From NCBI GenBank assembly GCA_039707465.1, contig CM077643.1:320173919-320237918 (forward strand): a DNA stretch of 64,000 bases, given 5' to 3'. Shown here piece after piece: positions 35,312 to 47,996 of this stretch (positions are counted from its first letter, which is position 1; each line of letters opens with the position of its first letter). The DNA comes from Rhabdophis nuchalis (lineage: Eukaryota; Chordata; Lepidosauria; Squamata; Natricidae). Under the pieces are notes generated by a model that had not been told where the DNA came from, did no database searches, and was given only the letters and a program-made list of their open reading frames with translations. The position numbers were made by a program, and so were the translations under genes.

Positions 35312-36325
35312 TCAGCCTGTCAAGTTTGATGTCAGTGATATGAGTAATTTTATCTGCCAGATATCATGAATACTCATTATTGTGGCCCTGTAGATGCTCC
35401 CAGGATCCATTACCACAATATAGGCTCAAATATCGAACAATTACTTGGGTTTAGTCTATCTTCTTTGAACAATGCTCTAATATAGGCACCTGATGAAAAA
35501 GACATACAATTAAATACACAGATCAGATACAGGTTGCCTCATGTATTCCTCACTTTAACTAAAAGATTAGGCTAAAATGTAACAGTAGAAATTATGTTTT
35601 TATCATGAATTCTTCTCAGTTAATTTTTTTTTCCTCAGCAGAATAGTGTCTGCTGTTTTCTCCTTGTTTTTGCAATCAAGTGACAGAATACTGAAGCAGA
35701 CAATCTGGTATTTTCACACCCACATTAAATACGGTAACTCTTAGAAATGAAAAGTAGGTAAAATTATTTCAGCTTGCGCTAACCAACATCACAGATCTTG
35801 GAAAATTAGACTGCTGTTGCTCAGGAAAATCTAAGTTCACTTTTGGGGGATAATTTAGATAGACCGCTCATAATAGAAACTGAGCATATTACATGAATGG
35901 ATCAAAAATAGCACCAAGAACACCTCCATTTTCTCTCTCTCTTTTTGCTTATCTTATAATCCTATAAAATTGTGAAGCTAGCAACTTCTGTGCAATGGGC
36001 CACAATGTTCTTTCCAAGACAAAATTGTGAAGCTAACAACTTCTGTGCCATGGGCTACAATGTTTTTTCCAAGACAATCCTCTCTTGAATGACTTTGCAA
36101 ATGCTATAATACACAAAGCCCAATTTTAAAACTAAGTTTTAAAAGTTATTTTACTTATCTTATTTCTTGGGTTAATGGCCCATAGTCTTGGTTCAAAGAA
36201 ACAAAGAGTCCAAAGAGTTCCAAGATGACATTCTTTGATTCATCACGTTTCTCCATTACCGTACCATTTTATGGGATTCTTTGATTTTTTTCTTTGGTCA
36301 GGAATTGAGTTGTCATTACTATTTC
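35312..36325. other. AT-rich spacer with a 55-bp tandem duplication
   Basis: The segment from AAAATTGTGAAGCTA at 35966 recurs at 36021 with a few differences, giving two copies over 35966-36076. Otherwise nothing is recognised. Confidence 0.5.
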
Positions 36326-36329
36326 TTTT

Positions 36330-36545
36330 ATTTATATATTTTCTGCCTTTATTATTTTTACAAATAATTCAAGAGAGCAAATATATCCATCATATCTTCC
36401 TCCTCCTATTTTCCCCACAACAAGAACCCTGTGTGATAGGTTGGGCTGACAGAGATTGACTGGTCCCAAGTCACTCAACTGGTTTTCATGGCTAAGGCAA
36501 GACTTGAACTCATGATCTTCCACTTTCTAGCCTGGTTCCATAAAC
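36330..36545 (-). mobile_element. MIR/CORE-type tRNA SINE
   Basis: On the minus strand the tRNA-derived head reads through GTTCAAGTCTTGCC (B-box-like) into a body with CAGTTGAGTGACTTGGGACC, then GGAGGAGGAAG, and ends near an AATAAAGG-type tail. The same family occurs on the plus strand at 41560-41780. The two align block by block. Confidence 0.75.
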
Positions 36546-37012
36546 TGTTTCAACTCCTACCCTCAAAATGACACTATAGAGCACTGCACACCAGAACGAT
36601 TAGACACAAGAATAGTTTTTTCCCCAAACGCCATCACTCCGCTAAACAAATAATTCCCTCAACACTGTCAAAATATTATTAATATTATAAATCTTAATAA
36701 TAAAATCTTAATAATAATAATAATTTACTAAGTCTGCACTATTACTACTTTTCTCATCGTTCCTACCATCCATTTCCTCCCACTTATGATTGTATGACTG
36801 TAAATTTGTTGCTTGTATTTTTACGATTTATATTGTTCCTAATATGATTGATTGCTTATTTGTACCCTATGACTATCATTAAGTGTTGCACCTTATGATT
36901 CTTGATTAATGTATCTTTTCTTTTATGTACACTGAGAGAGTATACACCAAGACAAATTCTTTGTGTGTCCAATTACACTTGGCCAATAAATAATTCTATC
37001 TTCTTAACTACA
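36546..37012 (+). mobile_element. Non-LTR retrotransposon 3' end (CR1/Rex-like)
   Basis: The first part reads as a C-terminal ORF remnant (GTTTTTTCCCCAAACGCCAT, then CACTCCGCTAAACAAATAAT). The long 3' UTR includes TAAGTGTTGCACCTTATGAT and ends CTTGGCCAATAAATAATTCT with a TTCTATCTTC tail. This 3' end type is common in snakes. I cannot name the clade firmly; CR1/L3 or Rex are candidates. Confidence 0.65.
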
Positions 37013-37276
37013 AGGTCAAACTGGCTCAAAAACTTGAGCTCATGAAAGGACATTTTAAAGAACAAATGTGCTAATAGGTTTATCATTAAGACACCACTGA
37101 ACACACATGGTAGGCAGCCATATTGACCAGCTATCATATTTTATAACAAAGCAAGCTTTCTTTGTCTTCCATTTTAGTCCAGATATGCCAACATGTGTTA
37201 TATAGCCCCAACACTTCCTAGCATTTGGCTGGTGGCTTTCTTGATGACTTATCTCATAAGACTTAATCAATATTTA

Positions 37277-37335
37277 ACAGATTAACAGAGTTGGAAGGGA
37301 CCTTGCAGGTCATCTAGCCCAACCCCCTGCTTGGA
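37277..37335 (-). mobile_element. CR1 LINE 3' tip
   Basis: On the minus strand only the last CR1 block (GATGACCTGCAAGGTCCC, TCCAACTCTGTTAATC) remains. The plus-strand text ACAGAGTTGGAAGGGACC matches the CR1 tails at 47.16 and 60.73 kb. Confidence 0.85.
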
Positions 37336-37349
37336 CACCCCTGACATAA

Positions 37350-37605
37350 GCATATGGTTGCATTTTGGGTACTTGGCAACAAACCTACATTTATGTCTGT
37401 TTACAGTGTCGAATAGTCACGTGACTGTGGCTTACAACATTTTTGCCAGGAATCGATATTTCCTTCTGGTTTCCTGCAAAACCTGCTCATTACAAACAAT
37501 AGGTTTGTTTAATGACCACTGTAAAAAAAAATATGATGTCAAATAGGGCCAGTCACATAATGACCCACTTAATGACTGGCATGACTTACAACTTACACTT
37601 ATCCA
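37350..37605. mobile_element. Possible decayed Tigger-like MITE
   Basis: Words such as TTTAATGACCACTGTA, CCCACTTAATGACTGG and CACGTGACTGTGGCTTACAA recall the inside of a Tigger-type MITE. Neither end is clear. Confidence 0.4.
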
Positions 37606-37609
37606 GTAA

Positions 37610-38715
37610 TATAACCTAAGAAAAGTAAATGAAACAATTCAAAGGGCAATAACTGACTGCTCAAGCGAGAGGAGAATAAGTGTAAAGAGTTTTATTTTAA
37701 TTGGTATTTTTTCAAATATGATTAATTAATAGGAAATGCACAACAGCAGCCGCAGAAAGAAAAAAGCAGACATGTAAATCCATTCATTGTCAAGTCTTTA
37801 GAAACACAAGCAAAAGCTAACATCTGCAAAAGTATTTTCCTGCAGTGAGGAAATTCATATCTATCTCATTGTGATGTGTTCTGCTAGGGCACAGGCTTGT
37901 TTTCTTGCACGTATCTTATTTAATACTTCAGGGAGAAAAATGGTATGAGTAAATATCTAGCCTACAATAGATTTCATTGTCAGGCCAACTGGAGAAAGTG
38001 AAGGCAAGAACAGAGGAGGCATTTGTGTCAACTGTTTCCATGTGTCAAGCAACTGACCCATAACTTTCATTGATGCTGCTTCTATGACAAACTTCAAGTG
38101 ATTAATGTTACATTCCAGGAGCAATTAAAGTTGCAGTGCTGTTAGTTACAAAACTACAGGTCTAAGCATTAATTTGATCTGCTTACCAATATGAAACCCA
38201 ATTTTGCTTAAGTGTGAACATAGAACTATTGATTCCTTTTTCATGAGTTATGTTCTCTCGCTGCAAAATCTGAAATCCTTGTTTCCTGTGTTGAACAATT
38301 TAAAAGATTCACAGCTACGGGACTGTTCTTGACCTCAAAAAAGGAAAATGCGCCAGAATCAGAAGACCATAAGCTGCAGCCTCCATATTCTCCCAAAGCT
38401 TAAATGTGACATGATTAAGTGTGAGCAGCCAGTCAAATGTGGCCGCCCATTGGCCTTATCATGTCTGCCACTGCTCTCTGTATTGTTACATGAACATTTT
38501 GATCTGGATTCCTTTGAGAAAAAGGAGAAGACTCTGAATCAGGACCAGTTTCCAAAAAGAAGAGTTTATTGGGTCAGACAGCAGGTCCCATTCCCAAGTA
38601 AGAATAGACACCAAACAGATGTTTGGGAAGCTTTTATACATTTCTGTATTTTATTACATGCGCACTACAACCTTTGGTGAAGTTTCTATCAGTTTTTTAC
38701 TTTAGTCTTTATCAT
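37610..38715. other. No recognised feature
   Basis: Mostly AT-rich. A 110-codon plus-strand frame at 38348-38680 has no recognised motif and no visible splice context. Confidence 0.3.
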
Positions 38716-38718
38716 ATA

Positions 38719-39384
<666 letters not shown>

Positions 39385-39732
39385 GTTCTTAAGGTGACTC
39401 CTTTATTCTTGCTTTATATGTCACTTTCTCACTTTGACCTAATTGTGGTTTCTGCACAAGCATCATTTCTTATAAAGGATTGTGGCATTGGTCAATCTGT
39501 CTAGCAGAATTAATTTTTTTCTTCCTTCTGGATCACTTCTTTCTTTCTCTCAGCTCAATCCCCTTTTTCACATCCATGTGGGAGGCACATTTTCCTTTCT
39601 CTCCTACATTGTCTGCTCCCCTGCCATCATTGCCCCTTGCCAGCTTTAATTTTCACTTAACGCATGCCTTGCAGTTAGTCATGTCTAAGGGACACCAGGA
39701 AAGGAAAAAGCTTCTACTCTTTTATTTTATTA

Positions 39733-39962
39733 GAGTGGTGGCACAGTGGTTAGAATGCAGTACTGCAGGCTACTTCTGCTGATCACTGGCTGCCAGCAGT
39801 TTGGCAGATCGAATCTTACCAGGCTCAAGGTTGACTCAGCTTTCCATCCTTCCAAAGTCGGTAAAATGAGGATCCAGATTGTTGGGGGCAATATGCTGAC
39901 TCTGTGAACCGCTCAGAGAGGGCTGTGAAGCAGTATATAAGTCTAAGTGCTATTGCTATTTT
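39733..39962 (+). mobile_element. tRNA SINE (snake type)
   Basis: The head GTGGCACAGTGGTTAGAATG is an A-box-bearing tRNA start and a degenerate B box follows (GCAGATCGAATCTTACC). The body holds CAAGGTTGACTCAGC, GTAAAATGAGGATCCAGATT and GTTGGGGGCAATATG, and the tail is GCTATTGCTATT. Copies of this family lie at 40090-40447 (minus), 52862-53060 (minus) and 63252-63445 (plus). Confidence 0.87.
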
Positions 39963-40089
39963 ACTTTTCAGTACAACTACTTCCTTCCTTTTGAGTTTTG
40001 CTAGGGAATGCTTTGGCAGTTGCCTACCTATACAAATAAATGGGTGAAATATTACATATATTTATTTTTTTCTCGGTCATGCATATTAT

Positions 40090-40447
40090 AGCAGTAGCAT
40101 TTAGACCTACCGTGTTCCCCCCAAAATAAGACAGGGCCTTATTTTCTTTCCCCCCCCAAAAAAATAAGCACTTGGCCTTATTTTGGGGGAGGCCTTATTA
40201 TTTTTGAGGTGCGGGAGGTGGCGAGCATGGCTGCTGGTTTGTTGCAATATTTTGGGGGGAGGGCTTATTTTAGTGCATGCGCTCAAAAGCCTGATTGGGC
40301 TTATTATCCGGGGAGGTCTTATTTTCAGGGAAACAGGTATATACCGCTTCACTCTCTAAGTGGTTTACAGAGTCAGCATATTGCCCCTCCCCAACAATCT
40401 GGGTCCTCATTTTACCCACCTCTTTAACCACTGCACCACCACTGAGC
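40090..40447 (-). mobile_element. tRNA SINE (snake type), split by a MITE
   Basis: The minus-strand SINE runs from its tRNA start at about 40447 (GTGGTGGTGCAGTGGTTAAA on the minus strand) to its TGCTATAAT tail near 40090. It is interrupted at a TA dinucleotide by the 228-bp MITE at 40110-40337. Joined, the two parts match the copy at 39733-39962. Confidence 0.87.
40110..40337. mobile_element. TA-flanked MITE (TcMar-like) inside a SINE
   Basis: The ends CCGTGTTCCCCCCAAAATAA and the right-hand TTATTTTCAGGGAAACAGG are inverted, and TA flanks both sides (40108-40109 and 40338-40339). Inside are repeated words around AAAATAAG and TTATTTTC. The superfamily is inferred from the TA duplication. Confidence 0.82.
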
Positions 40448-40449
40448 CT

Positions 40450-41555
40450 TTATTTTGCTCACTCGTTTTCTTAAAGCAAATCTGTTGACTTCCTTTAAGA
40501 AAATGAGGTTGATCGGAATGAAGTCATATACTGTACATAGTATATAGTATTCATTATTCAGTAAATAGTACTGAAAAATTGTGCTGCAAGCAATACTTGG
40601 AGAAGGGCCAGGGAGACGATTTTGTGACACATGTAGGAAAAGGGCTGAGCTTGCATCACAAATCTATGATAATCCATGACATTCCTGACATCAATGTGAC
40701 CCCACTTATGCTCCCACACGCACAACACAAAAATGCTGCTCTGTATAACGCTGAGGAAAGAGCTACTCCTTTGTTATATGCAGTCACGTTCCCTCCATTA
40801 GCCCCAAAGTATTATTCTTTATAAAGCAATAATCAGTAAGTCTCTTTTAATAAAACCAATGAAATATAGATGCTATCAAATCTGCATCCCACTGTGATCT
40901 GACTTCTTTATTTTTAAACAAGTAAACTACAGTGGGGTGATTAGGAAGGAAAAGGAACAAGACTTCATTTTTTTCCTCTTTCTTTCCAATTACTCCCAAG
41001 TGAGTCTCATTGTAGACTTGAGAGGGTAGTGACCAGGAAAATAAATGAGCATGTGTTGTATATCTGAGTACATGCTTTGATAATAGAAGACAAAACTTTG
41101 TATTAATACAGTGTTTCCCAATACATCCAAATTGGGACATAATTAGTGAGGCTATTAATCCTAAATGCAGTACACAGCTAACCCAACTAACCGTTCTTGG
41201 TTTATTATTCTGAAATTGCAGCCTCCTGTTTTAGATAGAAGGCAGAATGGTGCTTTTAAGAAAAAACCTAGGGATCATGAATAGTTTTTCATACTGGAAG
41301 AAGAATGAAGGCACACAGGCTTACATGACCCAGTTCCTATTTTGTAACTTCATAAACCTTTGTTAGTATGGCTAAGTCACTAATGGTTTCTCACATGGAA
41401 TTCCCACTAACCTAAATGGGATTAATCAGTATCATTCTGCTATGACTGTCCAGTCCATCTAGTCTCTATGGTAGCTTTTCTCAAATAAATACTGGCAGGT
41501 GCATTCTGGAATTCTCATCAGCATGGCCAAAACTACTTAAGGCAATGGAGAAGTT
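40450..41555. other. No recognised feature
   Basis: AT-rich sequence; small frames without recognised motifs. Confidence 0.35.
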
Positions 41556-41559
41556 TGGT

Positions 41560-41780
41560 CTAGTTTGGTCTAGTGGATAAGGCATCACACTAGAAACAAG
41601 GATATTGTGAGTTCTAGTCCTTTCTTAGGCATGAAACCCAGATGGGTGGCTTTGGGTCAATTCTCAACCCAATCCATCTCACAGAGTTATTGTAGTGGGG
41701 AAAATATGGGGAGGAAGAAGTATTAGGTATGTTTGCCACCTTGAATTATTTATAAAAATAATAAGGATGGGAAAAAGATA
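41560..41780 (+). mobile_element. MIR/CORE-type tRNA SINE
   Basis: The head TTTGGTCTAGTGGATAAGGC is a tRNA A-box region and GAGTTCTAGTCC is a B-box-like match. The body has CAGATGGGTGGCTTTGGGTC, CTCACAGAGTTATTGT and GGGGAGGAAGAAGTATTAGG. The tail has CCACCTTGAATTATTTATAA and AATAATAAGG. A minus-strand copy lies at 36330-36545. Confidence 0.82.
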
Positions 41781-41994
41781 TGTACATACGGACATACAGA
41801 CATATATAGATACATACATACATCTGGTTTATGCATTATGATTTGTCAAAAGAAATTTGTCTACCAAGGAGAAACAGAAAACACCCTGCCAGGACTTTAT
41901 ACTCTTGGCATGTAGTCCTGTTGTTCTTTGCTCATCCCTCCAGGAACATCTGAGGAGTTGTCTTATCCCAATGAGACTAGCATGCTCTACTCAT

Positions 41995-42185
41995 GCTAGC
42001 AGAAGAGGCCTGTGCTGAGTAATTCTGGCGGGCAGCATTAAAAAAAAAGAGCCTTTTCTGTGTCCCCATCCCTGTAGAATACTCTACCACTGGAGGTAAG
42101 AATTGCTCCCATCCTTTTGGCCTTCCAGAAATGTATTAAAGATGGTTTTGCTGGTTGGCTTGGGGACCCAAGGGGTGTTCACTGC
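41995..42185 (+). mobile_element. Old LINE ORF2 C-terminal remnant (L2-like)
   Basis: AAAGAGCCTTTTCTGTGT followed by CTGTAGAATACTCTACCACT resembles the '(R)AFSV..LWN.LP' region of L2 ORF2 but is much older than the other copies here. No 3' tail is visible. Confidence 0.5.
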
Positions 42186-42189
42186 TGGA

Positions 42190-43463
42190 TACGGTGGACG
42201 GGGTAACAAGACACCTCATCCTGGTGCCATCCATCTTTAATTGCTTTTCCAGTGACCTTTTTTATGTTCTGTAAATTGTCCAGGGTCACCTTATTAGGGA
42301 GATGGACAGCATGTTGTTTCATTATGGTTGTGTTATTAAATACCGTTAAGGATATGTTATTTAATAACACAACCATATGTTATTGAATAACATAAGGAAA
42401 CAACACAGAAAGGAATAAAGGAATCATGATTGTTTCATATCTTCTTATTTCTCCTTCTCTGCCAGAAAATAAACACAAAATCCTACATAACATCTGGACT
42501 TTGAAACTCCGTTGCATGTGTCAAGATGCTCAGGCAAAGTATATTACAGCAGGTCATCACCTTTTTGTTGCTATATAGTTTATAGTTTATAATTTAGTGC
42601 TCTCTCTATATTTCCAACAATACAGTTTTGCTCCCCATCTTTGGACAGAATTATATAGGCAAAACAGTAACAGAAACAAGACTGGGTAGATAGATGGATG
42701 GATGGATGGATGGATGGATGGATGGATGGATGGATGGATGGAGTTTATCTAAAGACTGAAAGATATGTACTCACTATCTTTAATTACTCTCAGAGAATGA
42801 GTTATTATTTGATATAAATTGCAAACTTGAAGTTCTTAGTAATCTTACACTCCAAGTACTGAAAGTGCCATAAATCCTTAACAAAAATGGATACATGCAT
42901 GCAACACATTCCCAAACTCTTAGCTTATCAGTCATAAAAGCACTACTTGACATTCATCATTGATATGACTGAAATAGATCATTGAACAGCTGCCAGCAGA
43001 ATTTAGCTATTAGTGTGCTTGAACAATGAGAAATTGAAATAGCTAATTATTCATGAATGCTTGAAATCCAAATGAAAAAATATATATGCAAGGTTAAAAA
43101 AAAATAGAGTTGTAGCACTGAGATAAAATTTCCAGTAAGTTCTCTTGAACATAATTGACTTGGATAACATGAAAAACACATAGTTAAAAACACATAGCTA
43201 CAACTATCATTTTGAAGGGATTCAAAAGAAGGCTTCAGAAAATGCATAGAGGATAATAGTATTAATTAAAAATCATGATGGTTATATATTGAATCTAATA
43301 TCAAGTATCACCTGCTAAAGAACACAAAGAAAGCTTGCCATTTAGATTATGCACTATTTTTTCTACTTCCTGTAAGTGTAAAGTTGATAATTGTAGAAAT
43401 GGAACCCTGAACTATATGGGCCTTTAGACTGATCCTGTGAGAAACTAATTGTAATTTATGCTC
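42190..43463. other. AT-rich spacer with (GGAT)n
   Basis: (GGAT)n lies at 42689-42741. A dispersed inverted pair AACACAACCATA / TATGGTTGTGTT lies near 42326-42377. Nothing else is recognised. Confidence 0.4.
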
Positions 43464-43464
43464 A

Positions 43465-44034
43465 TTACCATTCAGATTCAGATTCAGTTTTATTGGATTT
43501 ATATGCCGCCCTTCTCCCAAAGGACTCAGGGCAGCGTACAACATAAGAGACATATAGTAGAAAAGTTAGAAAAATATTGAATAAAAAATCCAATAAGAAA
43601 TAAATTAATAGACATTATAAAATAAATTAAAATTGGAATTAAAATTAATACGTTGTTTTGTTCAGGCCAGGCCGACTTGCTGGAAAAGCCAGCTTTTTAG
43701 GGCGCGCCGGAAGGACGGGAGGTCGGGAATTATACAAAGCTCCAGGGGTAGCTCTTTCCAAAGGGAAGGCACTCCTACAGCTCTCCCCCTGTGGGTCGCC
43801 AGCTGACACTGTCTGGCTGACGGCACCCTGAGGAGGCCAACTCTGTGGGATCGTACTGGACGATGGGAGGCGACCGGTGGCAGTAGGTGGTCTCGCAAGT
43901 ACCCTAGGCCTAAGCCATGGAGCACTTTGAAGGTCATAATTAGTACCTTGAATCGCACCTGGTGAACAACCAGCAACCAGTGCAGGCCGCCAAAAAGGGG
44001 TGTAACATGGGAGCACCTAGTGATATAATGCACA
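43465..44034 (-). mobile_element. L2-clade LINE 3' fragment
   Basis: The minus-strand frame RCSHVTPLFGGLHWLLVVHQ through LFQQVGLA is open (43662-44033). The 3' UTR with CGCTGCCCTGAGTCC/GGAGAAGGGCGGC hairpin follows, and the tail is (TGAATC)n, seen on plus as ATTCAGATTCAGATTCAG at about 43472. It is the same subfamily as 14309-15140. Confidence 0.87.
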
Positions 44035-44039
44035 ACCTC

Positions 44040-44766
44040 TTTATATGCTGTTAGTTTAAAATAGGATTACACCTATTATATTACCATTGGGTTTTTTTTT
44101 CTAAAACTGTGAAAGAGTAGACACCTGGGTGGCTTTCATGTCTATAACATGGCTAGAACTCAAGCCATCCTACATGTAGTCCAGTGCCTTAACAAGACCA
44201 AATTGAGCATCATATGATAACACGATTGAACAATTTTGTAATGAAACCATAGTCTTTGGGAAAAAGCAACAGTCCACATATTTAATGTAAGGTAATAAAG
44301 GATGGGGGTCAGATATTTCCCTGATGACTTTAATTACTTTTTTTCCCTTTGAAGTCATATATTCTATTCTTCTTTGAAGATTGTCTAATCATAAAGGTCA
44401 TTCCCCAAAATTTAAGTTCTCAGAATGTCATCTGAAGGGAGTATGTACAGCCTTTTAGTTAAGAATCTCAATAATTCAAAGGTCAGCACAAATGCTCAGA
44501 TGTCAATGGGGTGATTTTACAGCTAAGATCCAGATTTTTCAAGTCCATCTTTTCCATAATTTGATGCTTAATGTGACAAGCAAGTGAGTGTTGAGGAGTT
44601 ATTAGGGACAGTTGAAGAAGGTGGCTTTTGGGTTCTTTGAATAGAGGATTTCTTCTAACCTGCCCCTCTATCCTGCGTTGCAGGTGGGAAGAGAAGTTAT
44701 TCCAGATCTTTCAGATTTGTAGTTAAAAAGAATTTGACGGAATTCCAAACAAGGAATTTATTGTGG
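44040..44766. other. No recognised feature
   Basis: AT-rich sequence with nothing identifiable. Confidence 0.35.
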
Positions 44767-44774
44767 CATCACAC

Positions 44775-45232
<458 letters not shown>

Positions 45233-45239
45233 CATCACA

Positions 45240-45538
45240 CTACCGAATACAAATAATTTTATAGATAGGTACAAATGTCACTGTTGTATATTAGTTACAC
45301 GCCTAACTTTTCCATTGCTGATGACAGAAGATCTGGCAAACAAAGAGAGATGAAACAGCTGCACATTATATTTTTGGTTGGTATTGCTAGGAGCTTTCCC
45401 TCTGGAGCCACTTGTCTTATTTTGAATACAGCAGATCAACAATGAATGAGTCTTGGACTAGATAATCCTACATTATTATGGTCATTCATGGCTCGTCAGA
45501 AAAGTAAGTAAAAGTTAAGTCACCTTTCAAGAGCAAAA
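45240..45538. other. No recognised feature
   Basis: Short spacer of mixed composition. Confidence 0.35.
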
Positions 45539-45539
45539 T

Positions 45540-45876
45540 CCAGACCAGGACAACATCTTTTTTATAGTGTGGTGACCAAAACTGGATGCAGTACTCTAGG
45601 TGTGATCTTACTAAGGCTTTATAGAGTGGTATTAGTACCTCACTTGATCTTGATTATATCCCTCTGTTAATGCAATTTAGGATTGCATTGGCTTTTTTGG
45701 CTGCCGCTGCACACTACTGGCCCATATTTAGCTGGTTGTCCACTAAGACTCCAAGATCCCTCTCACAATAACTGCTATTAAGCCTGGTTTCACCCAGTTT
45801 GTAAGTTTTTCTTGTCTAAATGTAGGATTTTACTTTTCTCTACATTAAATTTCATATTGTTAGATAGATTAGAAAA
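45540..45876 (-). mobile_element. CR1 LINE ORF2 internal fragment
   Basis: On the minus strand the sequence carries CR1 RT C-terminal blocks: a KFNVEKSKILHL-type peptide, a GSWSL-type block after the linker, AKKANAIL-like sequence, then [20 protein letters not shown] sequence in shifted frames. It stops before the CR1 3' end, so it is a double-truncated relic. Confidence 0.75.
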
Positions 45877-45879
45877 ATT

Positions 45880-47150
45880 GCCTGCCTCCAAAAGTCTCTC
45901 CTCCAAAGGAAATTCTAATTTAAGAGAATCTGATACTGGAACTTCTCACTAGGTAAGAAAAGTAAGAAATAGGTAACAAAAACAGTTTCAGCTCTTGAGT
46001 AGATGACTGCTGCCCATTACCAACATTCTTTTCCTACCCGTCAGATTATCACTTGCCACTAAATCCAGTTTTGGGTGCATGATTTTCAGAAATTGATCTC
46101 ATGAGTTTTTCATTACCTTAAAAAGAGTAATTCAATAGAACAGATGCTTTCAACTTTTGATAATCCCACATTGTCTCCCAACCATGCAACCTTTCCTGTT
46201 TTAGTCCTGTACCAGTTCTACTTGGGATTTTCTCTAGGCAAAAAATAACATTATTTTTTCCCTTACTTTGAACCCATTAGATCCACATTAAATCATGATG
46301 GCTGTTTGCTTATCCGTATGCAGGGGGAGGGGGGGGATAACTAGGGACCATTAGCCTGGATGGCAGGAAGTAACTATTTTCTTCTGGTCCTCTTATATGG
46401 CAGATTATTGGAGCTAAATCCACACAGAACAGCCCCAATGTTATCTAGGTGGTTTATGTTAAAAATAATTCCAGCAGATATAACTTTAAATAATTATCTG
46501 TAAATGCTTTTTATCTTTCTTTATTTTTGTCTTGGTTTTTATTTTACCTGTGATTTAAATTACATGACTTTGATCACTTTTTTCCTCCCCCAAATACAAC
46601 AAACAATATTGAGAGATTAATTAGAACTCTAGGCCAGGATTTCTCATGGTCAAAAACAATTAGCAAACTTTTGTCAAACAGTTAAAGATAGATAGAACCA
46701 GAATGCTTGTATAATGCTATTTTCATTCAGCCTTTGCAGAAAATGCCACCCAGCACACCAATTAATGTCAGTATTGGAAACAACGTGTTGGCAGTTTAGA
46801 TATAATAGCTTTTGCCTTTCTGTTCAACATGCTCAATCAGCTATCAACTATTGCATTCAAGAGTCCTGTTTCTGTTGTTAACATACAGTATGATGGTCAA
46901 AGAGATTGTCTGCTCATGCATAATTGGCATGTAATTAGGGGGTGCACACACACACACACACACACACATCTGTCCAACTTTTAAAATACTGTGGCATGTG
47001 CTAAATATTCACTTGGCATCAGTTCCATGTAGACATTTTGAAGACGTATCCAATATTTCTTTTCCTCTGTCATGCTCTAAATGGGAAAGCACCAATGGGG
47101 GTAGAAGGAAGAAGGCAGTAGGTTCATGATCTATAGGACAGGCATAACAA
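45880..47150. other. AT-rich spacer with (CA)n
   Basis: (CA)n lies at about 46945-46969. No gene or repeat family is recognised. Confidence 0.4.
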
Positions 47151-47154
47151 AGAA

Positions 47155-47300
47155 ACAGAGTTGGAAGGGGACCCTTAGAAGTCTTCTAGTCTAACCCCCT
47201 GCTCCAGCAGGAGACCCTATACCATTTCAGACAGACGGTTGCCTTCTTAAAACCCTCCAGTGATGGAGCACCTACAAATTCTGAAGGCAAGGCATTCCAC
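47155..47300 (-). mobile_element. CR1 LINE 3' tip
   Basis: The plus-strand text ACAGAGTTGGAAGGGGACCC, then CCCTGCTCCAGCAGGAGACC and CCAGTGATGGAGCACCTAC is the reverse complement of the CR1 3' end. It faces the plus-strand CR1 that starts about 20 nt further on. Confidence 0.87.
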
Positions 47301-47317
47301 TGAAAGAAGGCTACAGC

Positions 47318-47534
47318 TCCCAAGAGTGCAGAGAAGAGCAACCAAGATGATTAGGGGACTGGAGGCTAAAACATATGAAGAACGGTTGCAGGAACTGGGT
47401 ATGCCTAGTTTAATGAAAAGAAGGACCAGGGGAGACATGATAGCAGTGTTCCGATATCTCAGAGGGTGCCACAAAGAAGAGGGAGTCAAACTATTCTCCA
47501 AGGCACCTGGGGGCAGGACAAGAAACAATGGGTA
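47318..47534 (+). mobile_element. CR1 LINE fragment, left half
   Basis: CAGAGAAGAGCAACCAAGAT through GGGGCAGGACAAGAAACAAT is CR1 ORF2 C-terminal sequence. It stops at AATGGGTA (47527-47534), the target site duplicated by the 5-kb insertion, and continues at 52587. Confidence 0.9.
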
Positions 47535-47759
47535 CAGGGGTGGGTTCCTAAGGGTTCGCACGGGCTCCAGCGAGCCCTTTCGTCAAATTTACCGATCCGG
47601 AGCGATCCCGTTGGATCGGGATCGGCCCGGTGGACCCGGAAGTAAGTAAGCATGTCCACACCCCTCCCCACCACAGCCTAGCCAGCGCTAAAATCGCTGG
47701 CCGCCGGTGGCTTGGAACTCGGAGGGGCACGTGTGAAGTTTGCATGCTCCCCCACTCCG

Positions 47760-47996
47760 CTTCCCACTGCTGCCCGGCGCTAACTCACTGGCTGGCTGTG
47801 AGAGGCGGTTGTGGAGGGCCGCGTGGCACGTGCAAACTTTGCCCACTCGCCCGCGGCTCTCCGCAACTGCTTCCCACCCCCGGCCAGCTAAACTCGCTGG
47901 CCGGGGGTGAGAGGCGGTTGCGGAGGAGCGCGGGGCGTGTGCAAAGTTGGCAGGCTCGCCCGCGCCTCTCCGCAACTGCTTCCCACCCCCGGCCAG
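47760..47996. repeat. 109-bp GC-rich minisatellite, left part
   Basis: CGCAACTGCTTCCCACCCCC starts at 47862 and 47971 (109-bp period). Each unit holds a palindromic core CCCCGGCCAG..CTGGCCGGGG. The array resumes at 50556 beyond the L2. Confidence 0.93.
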
